DNA from: Lentisphaeria bacterium
GTDB lineage: Bacteria; Verrucomicrobiota; Lentisphaeria; Oligosphaerales; Oligosphaeraceae
Length of the DNA: 14,457 nucleotides
Direction: 5' to 3'
NCBI GenBank assembly: GCA_016302725.1
Contig: JAEDNB010000034.1
Location: 1 to 14,457, forward strand
The stretch's first letter is position 1. Every line of letters starts with the position of its first letter. Position numbers and translations under genes: made by a program. Below are positions 1 to 7,000 of this stretch, piece after piece. Under the pieces are notes generated by a model, which was not told where the DNA came from, searched no databases, and worked only from the letters and a program-made list of their open reading frames with translations.

Positions 1-1134
1 GGCACCCCCCTGATTGACGGCATCTCCTCCTGGTGGTGCGCCGCCCACGGATACTGCCGCCCCGAAATCGTCCACGCCATCCAGGAGCAGGCCGCGAAAA
101 TGCCCCATGTCATGTTCGGCGGGCTGACCCACCAGCCCGCCATGGAACTGGCGGGGCGGCTCCTGGAACTGCTCCCCCCCGGCCTGGAAAAGATCTTCTA
201 TGCGGATTCCGGCTCCATCGCCGTGGAGGTGGCCCTGAAGATGGCCTTCCAATACCAGCATGCCCTGGGACGCACCGGGCGCACCCGGGTGGCCGCCCTC
301 CAGGGAGGCTACCACGGGGACACCATCGGCGCCATGTCCGTCAGCGACCCCGAGGAGATGCACAGCATCTTCCAGGGCATCCTCCCCCGGCAGTTCTTCG
401 TGCCCAGCCCCCAGTGCCCCTTCCACCAGCCCTGGCGGGAGGAGGCCTTCCAGCCCATGGAGCGACTCCTGGAGGAACACCAGGGGGAAATCGCCGCCGT
501 CATCCTGGAGCCCATCTTCCAGGGGGCCAACGCCATGTGGTTCTACCACCCCGAATACCTCCGGAAACTCCGCAGGCTCTGCAGCAAATACGACATTGTC
601 CTCATCTTCGATGAAATCGCCACGGGCTTCGGGCGCACCGGAGAACGCTTCGCCTGCCAATATGCGGACGTGACCCCCGATGTGATGTGCATCGGAAAGG
701 CCCTCACCGCCGGCGCCATCACCATGGCCTGCGCCATCACCACGCGGCGAATCGCCGACCCCATCCCCGTCCTCCTCCACGGCCCCACCTACATGGGGAA
801 TCCCATGGCCTGCGCCGTGGCCTGCGCCTCCCTGGACCTCTTCGCCCACTACGACTGGAAGGCCAACGTAAAGCGCATCGAGGCAAAACTCCAGGAACTG
901 CTCCCCCAATACCGCTCCCTCCCCAATGTGCGGGATGTCCGGGTGCTGGGAGCCGTGGGCGTCCTGGACGTGGAGAAAATCCCCGATGAGGAGGCCGTCC
1001 GGAAACTGGTGCTGGAAACCGGCGTCTGGCTCCGCCCGGAAAGCCATTTCATCTACACCATGCCCCCCTTCATCACCCCCGATGAAGACGTGGCCCGCAT
1101 CGCGGAGGCCATGGGGCGCATGGCGCAACTCTGA
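1..1134 (+). CDS. bioA: Adenosylmethionine-8-amino-7-oxononanoate aminotransferase BioA, 5'-truncated by the window edge
   Basis: BioA transfers the amino group of S-adenosylmethionine to 7-keto-8-aminopelargonate, giving 7,8-diaminopelargonate. This is a PLP-dependent cytosolic step of biotin synthesis. The frame is open from base 1 and begins GTPLIDGISSWWCAAHGY, the substrate-binding DG(M)SSWW block, so about 40 N-terminal residues lie outside the window by comparison with E. coli BioA. Other BioA landmarks are HVMFGGLTH, ADSGSIAVEVALKMA, GYHGDTIGAMSV, the PLP-ring aspartate in FDEIATGFGRTG (Asp codon at 610-612), the Schiff-base lysine in CIGKALTAG (codon 697-699), HGPTYMGNP and RVLGAVGV. 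SSWW and HGPTxMGNP separate it from ordinary class III omega-transaminases. The stop at 1132-1134 lies 54 nt before the next gene, on the same strand. The downstream ATG at 100 is internal and not the start. Confidence 0.95.
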   Translation, partial: GTPLIDGISSWWCAAHGYCRPEIVHAIQEQAAKMPHVMFGGLTHQPAMELAGRLLELLPPGLEKIFYADSGSIAVEVALKMAFQYQHALGRTGRTRVAALQGGYHGDTIGAMSVSDPEEMHSIFQGILPRQFFVPSPQCPFHQPWREEAFQPMERLLEEHQGEIAAVILEPIFQGANAMWFYHPEYLRKLRRLCSKYDIVLIFDEIATGFGRTGERFACQYADVTPDVMCIGKALTAGAITMACAITTRRIADPIPVLLHGPTYMGNPMACAVACASLDLFAHYDWKANVKRIEAKLQELLPQYRSLPNVRDVRVLGAVGVLDVEKIPDEEAVRKLVLETGVWLRPESHFIYTMPPFITPDEDVARIAEAMGRMAQL

Positions 1135-1172
1135 CCCCCCGCACCGCCCACCATCACACAAACGGGTCCACC

Positions 1173-1180
1173 AAGGAGGA
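1173..1180 (+). promoter_or_regulatory. Strong Shine-Dalgarno (AAGGAGGA) for the small membrane protein
   Basis: A near-perfect anti-16S complement lies 8-9 nt before the ATG at 1189. It supports the very small gene as genuinely translated, and contrasts with the following serine hydrolase, which has no such site and probably depends on coupling. Confidence 0.75.
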
Positions 1181-1188
1181 GAAGCCAG

Positions 1189-1428
1189 ATGACGACGCAG
1201 ACTCCAGCCCCGGATGAAATCTCCCGGGAGACGGAACCCCTCTCCCCGGAAGAAAAGGAAATGCGGAAAATCGAACTGCTCCGGGCACTGGAGGAGGAAC
1301 GCCAGGAAGGCGCCCTGGGACGCCTCTGCCGAAGCAAGACCTTCTGGTATGCCGTCTTCGGCACGCTCCTCCTCCTCTTCATGGGATGGCTCCTCCTCTG
1401 GGTCGCCAGGGACCTGGGATATCGCTGA
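1189..1428 (+). CDS. Small single-pass membrane protein of unknown function (79 aa)
   Basis: I do not recognise a family. Residues 1-50 are hydrophilic and charged: an acidic, Ser/Pro-containing start (about 8-22), then an E/K/R-rich stretch (about 21-48) likely to form an amphipathic or short coiled helix. Residues 52-73 (FWYAVFGTLL onward) form one hydrophobic transmembrane helix, ending in a short basic tail, ARDLGYR. Basic residues lie on both sides of the helix, so topology is not certain; Arg45, Arg48 and Lys50 suggest a cytoplasmic N-terminus. The strong Shine-Dalgarno supports it. It sits between bioA and a serine hydrolase, 54 nt after the former and 6 to 18 nt before the latter, depending on the hydrolase start. 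It may be co-transcribed, but position alone gives no function. Confidence 0.75.
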   Translation: MTTQTPAPDEISRETEPLSPEEKEMRKIELLRALEEERQEGALGRLCRSKTFWYAVFGTLLLLFMGWLLLWVARDLGYR

Positions 1429-1446
1429 CACCCTTTGGCAACCCCT

Positions 1447-2538
1447 ATGGACAATACCCTCCAACGTGGACTCGAGGAAATCCTGGACCGGCACTGCGGG
1501 CCTGGAGGAGACGAACTGGGAGCCCAGTGTGTCATCTGGAAGGACGGCGAAATCCAGGCGGAGGCCTATGCGGGTCACCGGAATGGCGCCGGAACCCTGC
1601 CGGTGCTCCCTGAAACCCTCTTTCCCGTCTTCTCCACGGGCAAGACCCTCTTCGGCACCCTGGCCCTGCGCCTGGTGGAGAAGCGGGGACTCCCCCTGGA
1701 CATGCCGGTGGGGGAACTCTGGCCGGAGTTCCGCCAGGGCAGGAAGGCCAGGGTCACCCTGCGCCACCTGCTGACCCACACCAGCGGAATGCACATCATG
1801 CCCCCGGTCGCCTCCCCGGAGGAGTTGACGGACTGGGAAGGCATGTGCGGGAAGCTGGCCGCCAGGGAGCCCGTCTGGGAGCCCGGCACCCAGACCCAAT
1901 ACCAGGCCCTGTCCTACGCCTGGCTCCTGGGAAGGACCCTGGAACTGGCCACCGGACAAAGCCTTCCCAAGCTCCTGGAGGCCGAAATCCTCCAGCCCGC
2001 CGGCGCCTGGAGGGATGTCTTCTTCGGGTTGCCCCAGGAGGAGGAAGGGCGGCTGGGGGAAGTGGAACCCGCTCCCGACCTGAAAGCCTGCCTCCCTCCC
2101 AGGGAGACCTTCCTGGACCCCCTCTACAACGCCATGCGGCTGCGCTGCGTCAGGCAGGCCTGCCTCCCCTCCTTCAACTGCCTGGCCAACGCCCGGGGGC
2201 TGGCACGCTGCGGCAGCGCAATCCTCCAGGGAAAACTCATCTCCCGGGAAATGCTGCGGCAGGCCACGGAACTCCAACGCCCCAAAGACGAACCCATCCC
2301 CTCCGATGACCCGGATGCCTATTGGTCTGTCTTCGGATTCGGGTATATCCTCCTGGCTCCCCCGCCGTGGAGGGGGCGCCTCTTCGGACACCACGGCTTC
2401 GGCGGAAGCGAACTCTCCCTGGACCAAAAGACGGGCACCGTTTTCGCCATCGTGAAAAACCGACTCTCCTGCAAGGTCAACCAGCCAATGAAAATGGAAA
2501 TCCACCGGCTGGCGGCGGAAATCCTGGGAAGCCTGTAG
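1447..2538 (+). CDS. Serine hydrolase, beta-lactamase/penicillin-binding-protein fold (EstB/LACTB-like esterase)
   Basis: This is a class C beta-lactamase-fold hydrolase (PF00144 type), of the subgroup containing EstB-like carboxylesterases, LovD-like acyltransferases and LACTB. Numbered from ATG 1447 (363 aa), the nucleophile motif is S63-T-G-K66 in FPVFSTGKTLF. The second conserved block LLTHTSGM follows. The catalytic tyrosine is probably Y152 in TQYQALSYAWLLG, where the Y-x-x-x-x-Y-x-W-L-x-G pattern replaces the Y-x-N of true beta-lactamases. The C-terminal H-x-G equivalent of KTG is H315-H316-G317 in FGHHGFGGSEL. No signal peptide is seen, so it is probably cytosolic. An in-frame TTG at 1435, 6 nt after the previous stop, would add four residues; neither start has a good Shine-Dalgarno, so translational coupling is likely. 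Substrate is unknown. A bioA-linked esterase role is possible but speculative. Confidence 0.88.
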   Translation: MDNTLQRGLEEILDRHCGPGGDELGAQCVIWKDGEIQAEAYAGHRNGAGTLPVLPETLFPVFSTGKTLFGTLALRLVEKRGLPLDMPVGELWPEFRQGRKARVTLRHLLTHTSGMHIMPPVASPEELTDWEGMCGKLAAREPVWEPGTQTQYQALSYAWLLGRTLELATGQSLPKLLEAEILQPAGAWRDVFFGLPQEEEGRLGEVEPAPDLKACLPPRETFLDPLYNAMRLRCVRQACLPSFNCLANARGLARCGSAILQGKLISREMLRQATELQRPKDEPIPSDDPDAYWSVFGFGYILLAPPPWRGRLFGHHGFGGSELSLDQKTGTVFAIVKNRLSCKVNQPMKMEIHRLAAEILGSL

Positions 2539-2575
2539 AACCGCAACGGCACAACGCCCCCAAACCCCACGCTAA

Positions 2576-2585
2576 TATCGCGATA
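2576..2585. repeat. 10-bp perfect palindrome TATCGCGATA
   Basis: A self-complementary decamer in the AT-rich part of the convergent gap, about 40 nt after the serine hydrolase stop. It has the shape of a dimeric regulator site, but no gene starts nearby, so a role as an operator is doubtful. Confidence 0.35.
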
Positions 2586-2592
2586 ACATATT

Positions 2593-2625
2593 GGGATTCA
2601 AAGATTTCTAGATTTCTAGAATCCC
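2593..2625. repeat. Inverted repeat GGGATTC/GAATCCC enclosing a GATTTCTA tandem repeat
   Basis: The 7-bp arms 2593-2599 and 2619-2625 are perfect. The 19-nt loop contains GATTTCTA twice in tandem (2603-2610 and 2611-2618), which makes two TCTAGA hexamers. The stretch is strikingly AT-rich against the surrounding GC-rich DNA. Neither strand shows a T-run directly after the hairpin, so it is not an obvious terminator. Confidence 0.4.
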
Positions 2626-2626
2626 C

Positions 2627-2666
2627 CCAAAAAACACCGTCTGGGCCATGCGGGCATGGCCCAGAC
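2627..2666 (-). terminator. Intrinsic terminator for the SNF2-HAD-membrane operon
   Basis: Bases 2639-2666 form a perfect inverted repeat: GTCTGGGCCATG pairs with CATGGCCCAGAC across a 4-nt loop (12 bp, 13 complementary pairs counting the loop edge). On the minus strand the stem is followed by GGTG and then six T residues (A-run at 2629-2634 on plus). It lies about 80 nt past the stop of the last minus-strand gene. No T-run follows on the plus strand, so it mainly serves the minus-strand operon. Confidence 0.7.
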
Positions 2667-2668
2667 TC

Positions 2669-2733
2669 TCCGTGTCTGACCTGCGCCCGGCTTGCCGGGC
2701 GTTTCCGTGCCCTCCGTGTTAAAAAACTCCGTG
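2669..2733. repeat. TCCGTG-rich intergenic repeat, copy 1, with internal hairpin
   Basis: Four copies of TCCGTG occur at 2669-2674, 2704-2709, 2713-2718 and 2728-2733. Between the first two lies a perfect 8-bp hairpin CGCCCGGC-TT-GCCGGGCG (2684-2701) followed by TTT. The segment GGGCGTTTCCG (2698-2708), then a C-rich stretch, an A-run and CTCCGTGGCC, is matched in the same order by a diverged copy at 12135-12177. Both copies lie in convergent gaps on the same strand. Confidence 0.5.
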
Positions 2734-2745
2734 GCCGACTTGTTT

Positions 2746-3282
2746 CTACCGGTTTCCCAGGAATGGGAGGAGTGCCAGGAGGAGTGCGCTGGCGAGGCTG
2801 GCGGCCAGGGCGGTCCACCGCCAGGCGGGGCGGTTCTGGCATGCCTGGAGGGCGTCGCGCATTAGCCAAGGCCAGGCGATGGCGGCCATGCCGGCGCATC
2901 CCCAGAGCAGGGCGACGAGGGCATAGAGCGGGCGCCAGGCGCAATAGTAGGCGAAGGCGTGTTGGATGAGATAATTGGCCAGGGCGATCCACAATCCGCC
3001 CATTGCCCTGGCAAAGAGGAAATCCAGGTATTTCCAGGAGAGGGCGGCGACCACGGGCACCAGTGCCCAGAAGAGGGGTGGCCATCGGGTTCCCGGCAGG
3101 AGTGCCCCGCCCTCGGAGGCGCAATAGGCCAGCAGTGCAGTTCCCAGGAGCATTCCCCCGGTGCGGTGCCGGGGGAGTCTGGCGGCCCACTGGGGATGGC
3201 GGGGGATGAGGCGGAAGCAGAGCCATCCCATGGCCAGGGCCAGGAGTGCCATAAGGAGGGACAAGGTTCGGAAAAGGGGCAT
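2746..3282 (-). CDS. Multi-pass membrane protein of unknown function (178 aa)
   Basis: I recognise no family. The protein is almost entirely hydrophobic with short basic loops. Likely membrane segments are about residues 5-26, 43-58, 67-88, 93-112, 116-141 and 154-175, giving five or six helices. Trp and aromatic residues cluster at predicted interfaces (MGWLCF, AWRPLYALVALLW, IAWPWL). The ATG at 3282-3280 has GGAG about 10 nt upstream. It begins 17 nt after the stop of the HAD hydrolase on the same strand and is followed by the intrinsic terminator at 2627-2666, so it is the last gene of a three-gene operon. A YhhN-like or other small integral membrane family is possible, but I see no diagnostic motif. 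Confidence 0.8.
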   Translation of the reverse strand: MPLFRTLSLLMALLALAMGWLCFRLIPRHPQWAARLPRHRTGGMLLGTALLAYCASEGGALLPGTRWPPLFWALVPVVAALSWKYLDFLFARAMGGLWIALANYLIQHAFAYYCAWRPLYALVALLWGCAGMAAIAWPWLMRDALQACQNRPAWRWTALAASLASALLLALLPFLGNR

Positions 3283-3299
3283 TCTCTTCTTTCTCCGGG

Positions 3300-4067
3300 T
3301 CAGGGTTCATCGGCGAGGGAAGCCAGTTCCTCCGGGCTGTGGAGGATTTTCAGCCTGTGGTCCTGGGCGGCTTTCCGGCGGTGTTCCCCGGTGGCGTATC
3401 CCCAGGTGGCAAACCCCAGGCGGACCTCCTTCAAGGCGGCTACCCCCTCCACCCGTTCCAGGGTGGCCAGGCGGTCCTCCACAAAGACCACCTCCCCCTC
3501 CCGGCTCCACTCCTCCAGGGTAGTTTCCTTGTTGCGGATCCGCCCCAGCCCGAAGACCTCCTCCGGCGGGAAGGGCACCCCCTCCCGTTCCATCAGGCGA
3601 AGCACGAAACGCTCCTCCTTGGTGGTGAGAATCCGCACCTGGCAGCGGGAGAGCAACCTGCGCAGGGCCTCTGCGGCACCGGGATAGAAGCGGTTGTATC
3701 CCAGCCAGCCTGCCTCGTCTTCCTGGAGCCACCGGTCCCGTTCCCCGCCGAAGAGCTCCTTCAGCCGGGGGATGGAGACGCCCAGGCGTTCCACCAATTC
3801 CGCCAGGCCTTCCCCGAATCCGGTGGTCAGGCGTTCCAGGGATTCCCCGCGCCAAAGCCCCTCCGTCTGCACGATGGATTGGTATCCCGTCTCCATATAC
3901 GGGCGCAGCTCCCGGCAGAAGCGCTCCACCTGTTCCCTGGGGGGCGGGCCGGAAAAGCGTTCCGGCCACAGCCGGCAGCAGCAGAGCCAGGCGGTGGCGG
4001 CATTTTCGGGGGCGGAGTCGCAGATGACGCCATCGAAATCCAGGGCGAGGATTCTTTTCTTCTCCAT
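3300..4067 (-). CDS. HAD-superfamily hydrolase (phosphatase-like, 255 aa)
   Basis: Predicted cytosolic haloacid-dehalogenase-type phosphohydrolase. Motif I is D10-F-D12-G-V-I-C-D-S near the N-terminus, with D10 the aspartyl nucleophile and D12 the general acid/base. A helical cap insertion occupies about residues 20-125. Motif II is ILT148-T149-K150 and resembles the TNK of phosphoglycolate-phosphatase-like proteins. Motif IV is V-E197-D198-R, in place of the more usual GD(S/T)xxD, so Mg2+ ligation is by Glu/Asp. The length and cap suit a subfamily I enzyme; the substrate cannot be read from sequence. The gene starts 27 nt after the SNF2 stop and ends 17 nt before the membrane protein. A weak AAAGGA lies upstream of the ATG. 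Several such proteins remain annotated only as 'HAD hydrolase'. Confidence 0.88.
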   Translation of the reverse strand: MEKKRILALDFDGVICDSAPENAATAWLCCCRLWPERFSGPPPREQVERFCRELRPYMETGYQSIVQTEGLWRGESLERLTTGFGEGLAELVERLGVSIPRLKELFGGERDRWLQEDEAGWLGYNRFYPGAAEALRRLLSRCQVRILTTKEERFVLRLMEREGVPFPPEEVFGLGRIRNKETTLEEWSREGEVVFVEDRLATLERVEGVAALKEVRLGFATWGYATGEHRRKAAQDHRLKILHSPEELASLADEP

Positions 4068-4094
4068 GGGGCGGTCTGTCCTTTTTTCGGGGGA

Positions 4095-7000
4095 TTAGGG
4101 TTTTCGGAGATACTGCAGCAGGGCCTCCATGGGGACGGTCTCGATGGTGTCGGCATTGGCAAGCAGATTGTCCGCCAACTCCGTCTTCTTTTCGTGGAGC
4201 TTCTTGATTTCGTCCTCGATGGTATTGACCGTATGGAGGTGGTAGATGGTGACCTTCTTGCTCTGCCCCAGGCGGTAGGCGCGGTCGGAGGCCTGGTTTT
4301 CCACGGCGGGGTTCCACCAGGAATCCAGGTGAATCACGTAGTCGGCCTGGGTCAGGTTCAGCCCCACGCCGCCGGCCCGGAGACTGATCAGGAAAACCGG
4401 CACCTCCCCATTCTGGAAATTCTCCACGGAGGCGGCGCGTTCCTTGGCATTCCGGGCGCCATCCAGGTATTCGTAGGGGATCCGCTGGGCCTCCAGGGTC
4501 TCCCGCACAATCTCCAGGAACTTGACGAATTGGCTGAAGACCAGGACCTTGTGGCCATTTTCCAGGATGCGCTGCAGCAACTCCATGAAGGCCTCCAGCT
4601 TGGAACCGGCCAAGCCCTCCCCCCCCGCCACAAGCCGGGGGTGGTCCACCGCCAGGCGCAAACGGGTGATTCCCGAAAGCACGTCGAGCTTGCTCAGGCT
4701 CTTCTTCTGCTTCTCCACCGCATTCAACTCCTGGACAATCTTCTTCCGCAGGTCGTCGTAGAAGGCGCGCTCCTGGGGAGAAAGCTCCACCGGGTAGTCG
4801 ATTTCCTCCTTGGGAGGCAGGTCGTTCAGCACCTGGTCCTTCCGGCGACGCAGGAGGAACGGGCTCACAATCCCCCGGAGATTCTCCATCAGTTCCTTCA
4901 TCACCTCCGGCTTCCGCTCATTCTCAATGGTCGTGGCAAAGCGCTTCTGGAAGCCCTCCCGGGTGCCCAGAAGCCCGGGGATGATGAAATTGAAGATGCT
5001 CCAAAGTTCGTTCAGGTTGTTCTCCACGGGGGTGCCCGTGGTGACCACCCGGAAGTCCGCGTGGATCTCCAGCGCCGCCTGGGAGCGCTTGGCGTGGGAA
5101 TTCTTGATGGCCTGGGCCTCGTCCAGCACCGCCACCCGCCACTGCACCTTGCGGAAGGAGGCCTGCTCGCTTTGGAGAAGCCCGTAACTGGCAATCAGGA
5201 CATGGCCGGGCCCCAGTTTCTGGAAGGACTGGCTGCGGTCCCCGGGCCCGAAGACCTCGCAAACCAGGCTGGGGGCGAATTTCCCGAACTCCGCCTGCCA
5301 GTTGGCGCAGACGGAGGTGGGGGCCACCACCAGGGAGGGGCCCTCCGACGCCTTGGAAAGAATCAAGGCGATGGCCTGGACGGTCTTTCCCAGGCCCATG
5401 TCGTCTGCCAGGCAGGCGCCCGCCCCGGCGCTGTCCAGGCGGGAAAGCCACAGGAACCCCTCCTCCTGATAGGGGCGCAGGGTCACCTGGAGTTCCTTGG
5501 GCACAGGGGGCTCTTCCTTCATGGCCTTGTTGTATTTCTCAATCCACTGGTCGGATTCCGGGGGGAGCTCCAGGCCGGGATAGAAGGCGAGCTGCTCCTG
5601 CAGGAAGGGCATCAGGAACTGGCAGATCCGGAGGGCGCCGCCCCCCTCTCCCGCGCCGCGTCCGCGGACAATGTCCCCCAGCCGGTTCAGCGCCTCCAGC
5701 TTCAGGCGCACATCCTCGGAGAGGGCCACCACATCCCCGTCGGAGAGGGTGACGAAATGCTTCCGTTCCGCCACGGCCTGGATCAGGTCCGCCAGGGAGG
5801 CCGTGGCCTCGGACCCCTCCAGCACCACGTCCCCCTCCACCGAGAACCAGGAGAGGTAGCTCTGGGTATGGAGGGAGATGTTGCTCATGGTGAGGGTGCG
5901 GCGGCAGACGAATTTCCGGTCATTGGGCACCTGCACCCGGCAGTTGGACATCCCCTGCAGCTGAAGGGTGAGTTCGTAGCACGCCTGCCCCTCCAGGCTC
6001 CACCGCCAGGGCTCCTCCTGCACCGTCTCCCGAAGGCGGGGGCAGGATTGCACCACCGCCTCCGCCCGCTCCCGCTCCCTCTCAAAATCCCGCACCATGC
6101 GCACTTCCTGGCAAATCATCTCCATGGGCCCCTCCCCGGGCAGGTAGTAGGGCATGGAGGAGCCGAAGGGCTGCACCATCATGGCCACCCGCAATCCCCG
6201 CTCCCAGTTGGTCAACTGGAGGCAGGGCAGGGGGTCGGCGGCCACCGGGGGCAGGGAAATCCCAGGCAGAGGCCCCTGGGAAATCACCCGGAAGCGCCGC
6301 AGGAGGTGCTCCAGGACCCGGCCGTTTTCCTGGGGATCCGACAGGGGGATGCGGAAATCCCCCGACAGCGCACGGCGGAGGCGGCGGATGGGGGTGGGGA
6401 AGGTGTAGACCGTAAGTTGATTGCCCCGCTCCAGCCGCACCACGCACTCCTCCTCCTGGGGCGCCTGGGGAAGCAGGGAATACTGGAGGGCGTCCTCCAG
6501 GGGAGTCACCTCCACCACGGGCTCCCCGGGCACGCAGTGCAGGGGCTGGCCGTCCCCGCCCTCCAGGAAGAGCCTGGGATGTCCCTGAAGGGCCTGGATG
6601 ACCTTCCCCCAGGCATGGGCGGCCTTCTCCGGGTCCTTCTTCAACTCCTCCTCGGTTTCATAGAGGAGGTCGCAGGCGAACTTGTCCTGGGGGGTCAGCC
6701 CCTGGAAGAGCATTTCCCCCATGGGGGGCTCGGCGGGGGGCTGGATGGTCCCGAAGCGGCACTCCCGGTAGGCGGTGAAGCGGCGCCCCTTGGTCCATTT
6801 CCCGTTGCGGCTGGAGTGCTGTTCGATGGGCTTGACGGTGATGATTCCCCGCTCCGCCTGCTCCGCGTTGACGTTCCACACCAGGCGGGTGGCCGTGGGC
6901 TGGGGAAGGCCGTCCAGGGCCTGCTTCAGGCGTTCAAAGCGCTCCACCCAGCTGTTGCGGGTGATGACGCAGTCCAGGAAGAAGGGCATCTTTCCGTTCT

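Noticed and set aside
2684..2704. Hairpin CGCCCGGC/GCCGGGCG plus TTT as a plus-strand terminator for the bioA operon
   Set aside because: Loop of two bases and only three Ts; it may contribute, but I describe it as part of the repeat instead.
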